Assembly (NCBI GenBank): GCA_001275005.1
Contig: JWZX01001953.1
Coordinates: 1-15,607 of the forward strand
Direction of reading: 5' to 3'
From: Chrysochromulina tobinii
Taxonomy: Eukaryota > Haptophyta > Prymnesiales > Chrysochromulinaceae
DNA: 15,607 nt
A model generated the notes under the pieces. It saw only the letters and a list, made by a program, of their open reading frames with translations. It was not told the origin of the DNA and searched no databases. Shown here piece by piece: positions 1 through 9,400 of the stretch. Within the stretch, counting starts at the first letter, position 1. The number at the start of each line of letters is the position of its first letter. A program made the translations under genes and the position numbers.

Positions 1-120
1 GTCCCGAGGGTCCCGAGGGTTAGACAGACTAAACACGTATCCCTGTGGTTCGTTACCCTAAGTGCCAGTGGTTCGTCATACCGCTCCATTGACCCCGTGC
101 TGTGTTTTGAGGGGGGTCTG

Positions 121-230
121 CCAAAACACGAAAACACAAAACACAGGCCTGTTGTGCCAGCCCAAAACACAAAAACACAAAACACAGGCCCTTGCGGCCC
201 GCCCAAAACACGAAAACACGGAAACACAAA
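121..230. repeat. A-rich minisatellite, cluster 1 (three copies)
   Basis: Three copies (about 121-146, 162-186 and 203-230) of a 25-28 bp module built from CAAAACAC and GAAAACAC blocks. They are separated by GC-rich spacers of about 15 bp that can partly self-pair (GGCC...GGCC-like). The same module recurs at 1173-1290, so it is a dispersed family. On the minus strand it reads TGTTTTGTGTTTT, which makes long Cys/Phe/Val-rich open frames that I regard as artefacts. Function unknown. Confidence 0.85.
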
Positions 231-242
231 GCTCCGGGCATG

Positions 243-312
243 CTGATTGCGTCTGAATGCGTCTGATTGCGCCTGATTGCGCCTGATTGCGTCTGATTGC
301 GTCTGATTGCAC
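243..312 (+). repeat. Decamer array, CTGATTGCGT type, seven units
   Basis: Seven consecutive 10-bp units, consensus CTGATTGCGT, with only single substitutions between them (CTGAATGCGT, CTGATTGCGC and CTGATTGCAC variants). The array is followed at once by CTGAG|GTGTGG, an AG|GT junction at 316-319. The same decamer, read in the sense of the host gene, fills the EXO1 intron at 3549-3704. It may be an intron of an unrecognised gene or a free copy of an intron-forming repeat; I could not place flanking exons. Confidence 0.9.
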
Positions 313-780
313 CTGAGGTGTGGAACCCCCTGACAAAACTTTTCCACAATTTCCTAAAAACCGAAATAGAAAGATTGAAAGTGGCTTGAAAAGGATTTCT
401 CGCGTCTACGCAATGGCGCATTTTTCTCTCGATATCGCGCACGAGTTCGCGAGCCCCGGTGCTCACGTAGCGGCTGACTCGGAAGAGGTCGCCCCCTACG
501 AATCCGCCCTGCATCCTCCCGCTCCCAGGCATGGATTTTCGCGCGTGCTCAAAGGCGGTAGGCGCGATGTGCGCACGCGGCGCTGGTCCATCAACCTCCT
601 CTCTTGAACTTGATCAACAAAGTGAGATTCCGCCATTACCGCGAGCATGCGGGCGCATCGCCACGCCTCCATTCACGCCGGTGATATCAGAAAGTCATCA
701 GGTCAATCATCGACATGCGGCCAGTGAGCGCCCTCGCAATCGTGAATGTACACCAGTATTCACTGCGATTCTTGGCCCGA

Positions 781-814
781 GTGACGGCGCACGCTTCGTG
801 ACGGCGCACGCTTC
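781..814. repeat. 17-bp perfect tandem duplication
   Basis: GTGACGGCGCACGCTTC occurs twice in direct succession (781-797 and 798-814). Because 17 is not a multiple of three, it shifts the reading frame of the putative acidic protein around it. Confidence 0.9.
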
Positions 815-1172
815 GTGGATGCTGAACTCGATATGGGCATGATACGCTCTGTCCGTCGGGCGAAGAGGGGCACTCCGGATTTCATCGCTCTTCGTATGAG
901 TGACGAAGATAGTCACGAAGACAACGAGGCCATCAACATCGAATCCATCATCCACGCTGAGGCGATGCGACGCTCGGCGGATGATAAGGATAGCTCAGAT
1001 GACGATGAATCCGAAGCCGACTTTGACGTCGAGGATGATGACGAGGGGCCACAGAATAGCGACAACAGCGATGGTGATGGTGATAAAGAAAGCGGTGTTG
1101 GCAAGAAACGTAGGGCGATCACGAGGGGCCCGGTACGTTGTCCGTTGAGTTCACCCTGCCTGCACAGGGGCC

Positions 1173-1290
1173 CCAAAACACGAAAACACAAAACACAGCC
1201 CTCAGGCGAGCAAGGCCAAAACACAAAAACACAAAACACACGCCCTGCGGGTGAGGCTAAAACACAAAAACACAAAGCGCCAAAACACAG
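1173..1290. repeat. A-rich minisatellite, cluster 2 (three copies)
   Basis: A second cluster of the CAAAACAC/GAAAACAC module, with copies near 1173-1198, 1216-1240 and 1259-1290, the last one degenerate. GC-rich spacers separate them, one containing CCCTCAGGCGAGCAAGGCC. It is in the same orientation as the cluster at 121-230. Confidence 0.85.
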
Positions 1291-1333
1291 CACGGGGTCA
1301 ACAGTGTACGATCAGGACTTCAGGAGTCACTGA

Positions 1334-1631
1334 CACTGTGGCACCGTGTGCGGTGTACCAGTCTTAACAAATTGAATGGTGCGGAAGATAGCTGCCACGG
1401 GCGACGAGACGAGATGCAGATCCAGATCAATGATCATGGCGACAACCACAAATTCAATTTCAAACAGAAACAGCGGTGAGATCGGAGAAGTAACTTAGTA
1501 TGAAGTACAACTCACGCGGGTCCGATCGTTACACAACGCGTTACCCGCCGTAACTTCCAAGTTTGTGCCGCCCGGCCGCGGGTTTTTGTCACAGGATGTC
1601 CCACACTTGACACTAGCCGAGATGCACTAGC
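1334..1631. other. Gene-free interval 3' of the EXO1-like gene
   Basis: No gene recognised. The stretch is less GC-rich than the coding regions and should contain the 3' UTR and polyadenylation region of the minus-strand nuclease gene that ends at 1632. I see no clear canonical AATAAA signal in sense orientation. Confidence 0.4.
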
Positions 1632-4583
1632 CTAGCACTTATCTGGCCATCGGGTGTCCAATCCGCGTCTCTGTTGACCGGCACCAGCTGTGCAGTGCGT
1701 TCGATGAGCACTCGAACGCCGGCGCCGCGGCCTCCCGCGGGCGGCTCCACCCGCGGCCGACGCGGCGGGGGGGGGCTCTAGCGCGGCATGTGAGCGGACG
1801 ACCTTTTGGCGCGCACCCCCTCCTCCTACGTGTGAAGCCCCGTGTGAAGCCCTAGCTCGCTGTCGCACTTCGGCCAGCACGGCGCGTGGCAGAGGCATCA
1901 GTGGCCGCATGAGCCGCAGCAGCTCTGTGAGAGGCGCGCGCAGCTCATGCGGTGGATGGGCGACGCGATAGCTCGTCACTCGGAGGCGCATCTCTTGGCA
2001 CGTGTTGCCTCCGCCGCGGCAGTCGCGCCGGCTCAGCAGGGCGGGCGTACAGCCGCATAGCCGGCCCGAGGGGCGGATGAGGTCATTGAGCTCAGGCGCG
2101 AGCACGACGAGTGCCTCCGCCGGGACCGCCGGGATCAGGCTGACGAAGCGCTGCCAATCGAGCGGGTCGTGCGGCCCGGCACGCAGCGGCTGCAGCAGTG
2201 CCTGCCTCCAGCAGCACACCGTCGCTGCAAGCAGCGCTTCGTGCGCGGAGGGTGGCCATTGGGCCGCGGCCGGTAGGCTCTCACGCCGGCGGCATTCGGT
2301 GCGCAGCCAGAGGAGCAGGGCGAGGGCGGGCCGCAGTGCCTTGAGGCACGCGGGCGAGTAGGAGGCGCAGGGAAGCCCCTTGGCGCTGGCCGACGCCGGT
2401 GGTGCACCGGCGGCGGCGGCGGCCTCTGCGGAGGCGGGAGCAGCGAGGAGCTCGGCGCTCAGTCCGAGCATGTCACTCACCAGAGCGTACAGAAGCCACG
2501 CACGCGTCGTCTCGGGGCACGTCGCGTCCTCGAGGCCCTCGAGAAGCGCCGGGCTCATGAGGAGAGCCACAGAGCCTGAAAAGGCCGCCGACTCGGCTAT
2601 GATCGTGAGGGCAGTCGCGACAGCCGGAGGCGCTGCGGGTGTCTCAGCTGGCACAGCCGCTGGCACAGCCGCTGGCACAGCCGCTGGCACAGCCGCTGGC
2701 ACAGCCGCAGGCACAGCGGAATGCGCCGAGGAAGCAACGCCCGAAGCGGCGGAACCAACCCGTGCTGCGGCGCGAGCGACGGCACTGCGTGTGCTGGTAG
2801 ACGCAACCTCGGAGCCCACAGCCAGCTGCGACGACGGTGCTTCTGTGGAGCTGCTCTCGCCTGCCGGCCGGCCCGCAACCGGCCGCGAGGGGGCCAGCGG
2901 CCGTGACGCTGGGCCCGGCTGCGAGCACAGCGGCTGCGAGCACAGCGGCTGCGAGCACAGCGGCTGCGAGCACAGCGGCTGCGAGCACGGCGCCCATGGG
3001 ATGGCGCCAGCGCGAGGAGCCCACAGGGGCTGTGACTCGGACGACTGCATCGACGACGCCTGTCCAGCGAGCAAGGCCAGCGCCGCGAGGTCTGCCAGAT
3101 CCTCCGCAGTGCCGCCAACGGCGCTGTCGGCCACCGCTGCCTCGTTCGCCGCCGCCGCCGCCGCTGCCGCCGCGTCCGTTTGCCAAGGCGCCTCGCCCTC
3201 GGCCGCAGCCGACTCCGAAAGTGCCATGATCACGTCCGGCGCTGAGTCCGCAGGCGCATCCATGGCAGCCGCGGCCGCCACGGCCGCTGCATTCGCCCGC
3301 TGCTGCTGGGCGGCCGCACCCTCTGCGCGCGCCTGGACCACGTGCTGCGAGACGTCCGAGATGGTGGGGAAGGAAGTGCGCGGCCGGAGAGTCATTGGGT
3401 CCAGGCTCGCCTCAGCACACACCAGACGTGCCATCTCGGGCGCGAGCATCCGGCCGAGGTGCTCAGGAGAGCGCTCGCCCGGCGGGAGCGCGTGCAGGTG
3501 CATGATCGCCTGGTGCTGCACGTCGAAGATGAGCGCGTGCCGGAAGACCTGGCGCACGCGCTCGCAATCAGTCGCAATCAGACGCAATCAGACGCAATCA
3601 GTCGCAATCAGATGTCATCAGGGTGGCGCACCTGGCGCACGAGCTCGCAATCAGTCGCAATCAGTCGCAATCAGTCGCAATCAGATGTCATCAGGGTGGC
3701 GCACCTGGCGCACGCGCTCGGCGTCACGCTGGTACGCGGTGAGCTCTGCGTCGTCAAGCTTGAGGATCGTCCGCAGCGGCGGGTTGCGAAGCGCGCGTGC
3801 GAGCGAGCGGTGCTGGCGCAGCGCCTTATGTGCCGTCTTGATGCCCACCCCACCCTGTTTCTTCAGGTAGTCGGTGCCGCTGAGCACGCACAGCTCGGCA
3901 AAGAGGCCGGTGCGCCACGCGTCCCACTCGCCCACCCACTCGCCCTCGAATAAATGGCTGCCCTTGTCGTCCTCGGCGCTGCGCAGGTCGTCGAACTTGA
4001 CGAGCTGCCCGGTGGCGCTCTCGAGGTCGAGCTTGTACATCGTGAGTGGGCAGCCGTACGGAAGCAGGTCCGAGTCCTCGCTGATCGCAGCGGCACAATG
4101 GCCCTCGCGCACGAGGAAGGCGAGCTGCGGATCAGCCTCATACGGCGCGACGACGAAGGGCAGGCCGCGATGCCGCAGCTCGTCGATGAGCCGCATCGCC
4201 ATCCACGGCTGCACCTTGGCCGCTTTCGCCAACTTGCTCGTCGCCTCCGACTCGTGCCCGCTCCGCAGCAGCTCCAGGCCCTCTTCGAGTGCCTTGCTGC
4301 GGAGCTCGCGGCGCTCGTCGCCGCTCTTCATCGGCAGCACAGCACCGTCGAACACAAAGAGCGGCCGCACCCCGTATTTCTCGAACGTAGCTATCAGCTT
4401 CAGTGGCTGATCGAGGAACCGATCGGTCGGCTGGCCGGCGAGCACGTCAAGCGGGCAGACAAAGAGGCCGCGATGGAGCCACGCCGAGGCGTCGATGGCG
4501 AGAGTCTGACCACAAAATTCGCTGAGCGAGACGCCCGATTGCACTATGGACTTGACGAAAGAGTGCAGACCCGCGACGCCCAT
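1632..4583 (-). CDS. EXO1: EXO1-like 5'-3' exonuclease / flap nuclease (XPG family), two exons
   Basis: join of 4583..3705 and 3548..1632 on the minus strand, 931 residues. Exon 1 (293 aa) carries the XPG N and I domains in EXO1 style. It begins MGVAGL, and the Gly after the initiator is typical of the family. The metal-binding acidic residues are all visible: D31, D79 (FVFDG), E149 and D151 (PYEAD), D170 and D172 (SEDSD), D238 (LSGTDYL). A helix-two-turn-helix GGVGIKTAHKAL follows. Exon 2 resumes VFRHALIFD, matching the EXO1 segment after the helical arch, so splicing is needed for the conserved fold. Residues after about 320 are Ala/Ser/Pro-rich with AVPA and PLCSQ repeats, then an unrecognised Leu-rich C-terminal region. 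EXO1 acts in mismatch repair and end resection. The start has A at -3. Nuclease assignment is firm; EXO1 over another XPG member is likely. Confidence 0.85.
2647..2718. repeat. 12-bp coding minisatellite (six units) in the EXO1-like gene
   Basis: Six tandem copies of GCTGGCACAGCC (the last diverged), encoding repeated AVPA on the minus strand within the low-complexity linker of the nuclease. The in-frame unit length lets copy number change without breaking the protein. Confidence 0.9.
2916..2990. repeat. 15-bp coding minisatellite (five units) in the EXO1-like gene
   Basis: Five copies of CGGCTGCGAGCACAG (the fifth ends in CGG), encoding PLCSQ repeats on the minus strand. The copies are almost identical, which suggests recent expansion. 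Confidence 0.9.
3549..3704 (-). other. Intron of the EXO1-like gene, made of two tandem intron units
   Basis: Phase-0 GT-AG intron of 156 bp. It is needed because read-through gives a stop (PDDI*), while splicing restores the EXO1 block RVRQ|VFRHALIFD. It consists of two full units, each starting GTGCGCCACCC and ending CGTGCGCCAG: 3704-3632 (73 bp) and 3631-3549 (83 bp). Each has a body of TGATTGCGAC-type decamers, four in the first and five in the second, which explains the 10-bp length difference. The last 16 bases of exon 1 (3720-3705) are repeated exactly at the intron end (3564-3549). CTGAT in each decamer fits a YTNAY branch-point pattern. Confidence 0.85.
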
Positions 4584-4903
4584 TATATTATTAAATGACA
4601 CCACGTAGAGCTCTTGCCTGGCTTTCGCAGAACGCTTGAGCCAGAGCCATGGCGGCGCCAAGCGCCAAGCCCTCGAGCCCCAGGCGTGAATCCACAGAGA
4701 GAATTTCGAACAGACCTGTTGAGTAATGGTGTGCTGTGAAGTGGCAGGCGCAGGTAGTGCCAAGCCAATTTCATCTAACTTCGCAACGCGTGTGATTGAT
4801 AATCTCATCAGAGGCGAAATTCGCCTCACGCTCCGTGAGAGCCGCGAGTCGTCACCTCCCCGCCCGGCGCCCGACGAAGAGCCTCATCGAGCCTCACCAA
4901 GAA
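4584..4903. promoter_or_regulatory. Divergent intergenic region, probable bidirectional promoter
   Basis: About 320 bp separate the ATG of the minus-strand nuclease gene (4583) from the first plausible ATG of the plus-strand HEAT/calcium-loop gene (4904). The two genes must share upstream sequence. An AT-rich stretch (TTAATAATATA in minus sense) lies immediately before the nuclease ATG, probably too close to act as a TATA element. No transcription-factor site can be named. Confidence 0.45.
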
Positions 4904-6020
4904 ATGTACGCAGCGCGCCATCCGTCGCCGGGGAGGCGCTCTTCCGACGGATTCCCGACGGTGGGCTTTCGACGATCGTTCTCGCCCGCACTAACTAGGC
5001 CACATCAACCAGCACCTCGGCTGGCCGCGATGCGTGCGGCTCAGGCTGCGGAGGAGGCCGAGGCTGCTCTCGCGCATGCGGATGCCCTCGCTGCGCGAGC
5101 TCAGGCGGCCGCACAGGACGCCGCGTTGATGGGTGTGGCGATTGGTCATGGCGGTTTCACCAACGAACTCTTGGAGCACTTTGGCATGAAGCTTGACATA
5201 CTAGTGGCAGAGCTCCCCGAGGTTGAGCGGGCAAGCCCACTTGCGGCTCAGCATGCATTGAGCATTGTGGCCGTGCTCCTTAACGCCGCCGCCGAGGCAT
5301 CGAGGTCGGCAATGCGCGCCATTGACGCGATCGACATCGTGAACCACCTGCAAGACTCTGATCCGGCTGTGCAGCGTGCAGCAGTGGCATCCATCGGAGA
5401 GCTGGACCCATTCGCCCTGGCGCAGCACGCCAAGTCCCATCTCGCAACAGATGACGGGGAGTGCGGGCAGCAAGCCAACGATACCAGCAGCGCCACTAGC
5501 ACCGGCACCGGTCCCAGAAATGACCGCCTCAGTGCCCGAGCCAACGCCGCCCGCAGCGGCAGCGTCAACGGCAACTGAGCCTGCTGAGATGGTCGCTGAC
5601 GTCGAGACCGCCGACCCCAGTCCCGGAGCCTTGACAGAGGAGACCAAGGCGCAGCTCGCGGTTGATAAAGATGGTGACGGAGTGCTGGACGCCGCTAAGG
5701 CGCTCTTTTTCATGGTCGATGCCGATGGCGATGGCGTGAATGACGGCTTGCATTCAGACAAGCTTGGGCGGTTTGTGCCACAGCCAGGGCTCAAGAATGA
5801 TCGTCCGTTCTACGTCAACGATGGCAACAGTACGTACTCACTCTGGTGGAATAGTGGCAGGTTCCGCATCGGCCTCACGGAGGACTGCGGCGGGAATCGC
5901 GGCTGGTTGCGGGTTGCCTCGTCGGCGCCGATTCCGCCCTCGCATGGCTGGCAGGTCTGGTCGAAGACGGAGAAGACGTGGGTTGCCATGCACGGGCTGG
6001 TATGCAAGGAGGTCCCATGA
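4904..6020 (+). CDS. HEAT-repeat protein with calcium-binding-type loops; apparent frameshift near 5456
   Basis: Function unknown. The first frame (ATG 4904, or 5030 for a shorter form) encodes an Ala/Glu-rich helical segment and then a HEAT-like unit, LQDSDPAVQRAAVASIGELDP followed by ALAQHA. The second frame ends at 6020. It carries a Pro/Ala linker, two DxDxDG loops (DKDGDGVLD at about 5664, DADGDGVND at about 5718) and a Trp-rich C-terminal module (WWNSG, RGWLR, GWQVW). The two frames differ by one base; dropping one G from the run at 5456-5459 would join them into a protein of about 330-370 residues. Candidate introns there are too short to be convincing (37 bp at most), so a sequencing indel, a real frameshift or two products all remain open. 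The loops are only 18 residues apart, closer than a normal EF-hand pair. Confidence 0.55.
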
Positions 6021-6450
6021 GCACGCAACGTCGCTCGTCTCGGAAGAGCCTCCTCGACCGGCCCGCCGCATTCCTCATCGCCGCGGCGTGACCGCGTCGT
6101 GTGCGACCATGGAGCTGGAGACGCTCAGGATGTGTCTCGCGCAATCTCGCGTTCCTCAATACCTGGAGGCTCCGTTCAATTGGCTCTGTTCCACGGGCGA
6201 TCGGCACCAAGCCACCAACAGCACAGTGAACAGATGTCAGATCACGAAGTGAGACTGACTGTATGTATTACATGTAAAGACGCTGTAAAGACTATTCTGT
6301 GCCCACTGTCAAGCCCAATTTGCTCTCGTCATCGAGTGGGCGTCCGTCTGTGTGAGGACGTCTCAAGAACTGGGTAATCTGGCCCGTCGATGACGACAGC
6401 AATTGGCCCGCCTTGGGCGTGCCCACCACACGACATCAAGCTTGCGCCAA
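6021..6450. other. Intergenic region upstream of the demethylase gene
   Basis: No gene recognised. It should hold the 3' end of the upstream gene and the promoter and 5' UTR of the demethylase. The coding frame is open upstream of ATG 6451 back to 6403 but only through non-ATG codons. Confidence 0.4.
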
Positions 6451-9400
6451 ATGGATGCCAATACGCCATCGCGTCGGTCTGTGCGATCATCGACGACGCA
6501 AGGGAGAACGACTGAGGCTCTGATGGCCCAGCATCGCCCACCCCTCGAAGCAAACCCTGCTCCCGCAGCTCCTTTGCAAGAGGGCGAGATTCTGAAGACA
6601 CAGGACAAACGGTGCACTGTCCCCGCGTTTGAGAGCCTGCCACCGTGCCTAGCGTGCTACGCCAACAAGCCCGGCGAGCACTGCCGCTTCCGCAAGAGCA
6701 GGCTCGTTGCTCTTGGACCTGCGGGGACCGTGCGATCACTGCAATCCTTCACATCTGGCTCTGGCTTTCGGCTCGTCGATCATGATGTCGATAAACGTGA
6801 CGATAAAAGTGCTGCCGATAAACGTGACGGTAAACGCGACGCGCGGCACGTTCTGCAGTACGCATGCAGCTCATTTTTGGAGGCACTCAAGAGCGAGCAA
6901 GGCATGCTGCCCGAGGGTGCGTCGCTCACCATTGCCACTTCGCAGCTCGCTATCGGCTCAGCGGACCCGACCTCTGAGACGCGGGCGGCCTGCGAGCACA
7001 CGAACGCGCCAGGTGAAAAGCAACTCTGCGATGGTTGCAACACGACTATATTCTGCTACTACGCCACGTGCCCAAACTGCGGCCTTGAGGCGTGCATGGC
7101 GTGCACGGATTCTTGGCGACGTGACGGGAAGGCCGCACATGTCGAGTGTCCGCACCCGATCGAGAGCTGGGCCTACTTTAGCCGCTTTGCGACCAAGGAC
7201 CTCGCGGATCTGCAGCAGGCCGCGGCGGCGTGGTGTACAGCGGACGCCGGCCGAGCCACCGTCGATAAGGATGCTACTTCGTCAACAGCGGCTGCGAGTG
7301 CTCCTGTCTGCTCCTCCCCCAGTGGCAGCCCGGCCTGCAGCGGCATAGGGAGTAGCGAAAGCAGCCGGCGGGCTCAGGCGCGCCACCCGCAGCCGCTACG
7401 CCTCCGATTGGACGGCGTGCATGACGAGGAGCGGTTCCTCGCGATCTGGTCCAAGGGTGAGCCCATCGTGGGGGAAGGCGTGGGCGAGCGCCTCCACGAA
7501 AAGTGGACGCCTGACCACCTCTCATCACTGCTCGGTGAGTGGCAAGTGCCACTCATCGAGGTACGCAGTGGCAGAGTCTTTCAGCGGCCGCTCAAAGACT
7601 TTTTGAATGGCTTCCGCCACCCGGAGCAGCGGCCGCAGCCTCCGGAGACGCCGCACCCTAAACGCTCGAGGAAGCCGATGGGCGCCAAGGCTGCAGGTAG
7701 CATCCCCGTCGCCGAGCGAGCCATGCCAGAACATGGGGACGGCAGCGGCGAGCACGGTGCAAGTGTCGAAGCAAGTGTCGGCGCAAGTCCCAAATTAGGA
7801 AGCCCCAGTGCAAGTGCCGTTGGAATCGCTCCCCGCGGCGCACGCACAATCCCACCGAGCGGCGGGGCCGCGCCATGGCGCTGCGTGGACCCCTCCGAGG
7901 CATTGCTCAAGCTCAAGGACTGGCCAACCTCGTCAGATTTCGCCGAGCTGCTACCCGAGCACTTTGCCGACCTGATGCGGGCTCTGCCTCTCGCAGCCTA
8001 CACAAAGCGTGACGGCGCGCTCAACCTCGCTTCCAAGCTGCCACGCTACTGCCTGCCGCCCGACCTTGGGCCCAAGATGTACCTCGGCTTTGGCGCTCTG
8101 ACTCCCGAAGGCCGGTTTGTGCGTGCGTCCACCTCAGAGCGCCACGCGGCCGGCACGGGGCTGCACGTCGACATTGCAGATGCGGTCAACATCCTCTGCC
8201 ACATCGAGCCTCTACGGGCGCCGTCCTGGGCGCCGCGATCTGGCGCCGGGGGGCTCGGAGGCCCCGTTGGCACTGAGGATGACGGCGGCACCCAGGACGG
8301 CGCCGCCGGTGGCCCCAGCAAGGGCGTCGAAGGCACGATGAAGGCTGAGTGCTCGCAAGGCGTCGCGGGCGAGGAGGAGGGCGAGGACGCGGAGGACGAG
8401 GGCGCGGAGGACGAGGAGGAGCTCCAGTGGCTGCTCGGCGAGGGGCAGACGGGTGGCGCGGTCTGGGATATCTGGCACGCGGACGATGCCGAAACTATCT
8501 GCGCCTTTCTGAACCGCGTCGCCGCCGAAAAGGGCCTGCCACTGCCGGCCCATCCCATCCACGACCAGACCTTCTACATCAACGCGCGGCTGCGGAAGCG
8601 GCTCAAGGAGGAGGGTGTGGTGGGCTGGCGCTTCGTGCAGCGGCTCGGCGACGCGGTCTTTATTCCGTGTGGCTGCCCGCACCAGGTGCTCAACTTGCGC
8701 TCGTGTATCAAGGTCGCGATGGACTTCGTCTCACCCGAGCACATTGCACGCTGCCTCGCGCACACCGAGCAGTTTCGTCTACTGCCGCGTGGTCATGGAC
8801 GGCGACAGGACACGCTGAGCACCAAGAGCGTGCTCCTCCATACCGTGGCACACGCGCTCCGCACAGCCGGCGTCTACGTGGCTCCTGGGTACGCTCTCGG
8901 CCCACCGCCCACGCTCGTTGGTGGCGAGGTCGAGTACAGCGTGGAGTACATCGCTGCCGAGCGGATGAAGGGCAACAAGCTGGAGTACAACGTCAAGTGG
9001 CTCGGCTACGAGGAGTGGACCTGGGAGCCAGCGCGGCACCTCAAGAACACGAAGGCACTTCTCGAATGGCAGGCCAAGAAGCAGCAGAATTTGACAGTTC
9101 CCGAGGAATGGGTGTGGCCCGTCGAGGGTGAGGGAATTGAGGTCGAGGTAGCGGTCAGCGAGGACACGCCTCCCGCGTGGGTGGGCGCCGAGGTCCTCGT
9201 CGTCCTCGTCGACGGCACCTTCCAGGCGCGCATCGTGCTGCCCGATGGATCGGACCAGTGGGAAGACTGGTTCTCGTGGAAAGAGGAGGGCAAGGACTGG
9301 CGCCGGCGGGCCCAGCAGCCGACGGCGGAAGGGGCCGCCTCGTGCCTGGCTTCGGAGTCTACCCATTCCAATGCGACGCACGCGGACAGTAGCAGCAAGA

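Larger units (their letters stand above)
531..1333 (+). pseudogene. Doubtful acidic reading frame broken by a 17-bp duplication
   Basis: No family recognised. An ATG at 531 opens a frame that stops at 842. A second frame, open across 815-1333, encodes a very acidic Asp/Ser/Glu stretch (about 985-1110) followed by a basic GKKRR patch. Counting through one copy of the 17-bp direct duplication at 781-814 instead of two puts both parts in a single frame, so the pieces could be one disrupted or misassembled gene. The frame then runs into the A-rich repeat; GGTACGTT near 1132-1139 could be a donor before it. Acidic Ser/Asp tracts occur in many nuclear proteins and prove nothing alone. This may simply be non-coding. 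Confidence 0.25.

Noticed and set aside
50-62. Telomere repeat (CCCTAA)
   Set aside because: Only one copy is present, not a tandem array.
243-312. CRISPR array
   Set aside because: Units are contiguous 10-mers with no unique spacers, and the window is eukaryotic.
53-532. Minus-strand frames rich in VFCVFVFW-type sequence
   Set aside because: They are translations of the A-rich repeat and show no domain or composition typical of a gene.
2380-3870. A 496-codon plus-strand open frame antisense to the EXO1-like gene
   Set aside because: It is Ala/Ser/Arg-rich without any recognised domain, and runs through the EXO1 intron. GC-rich codon bias produces such shadows; the minus strand has clear nuclease motifs.
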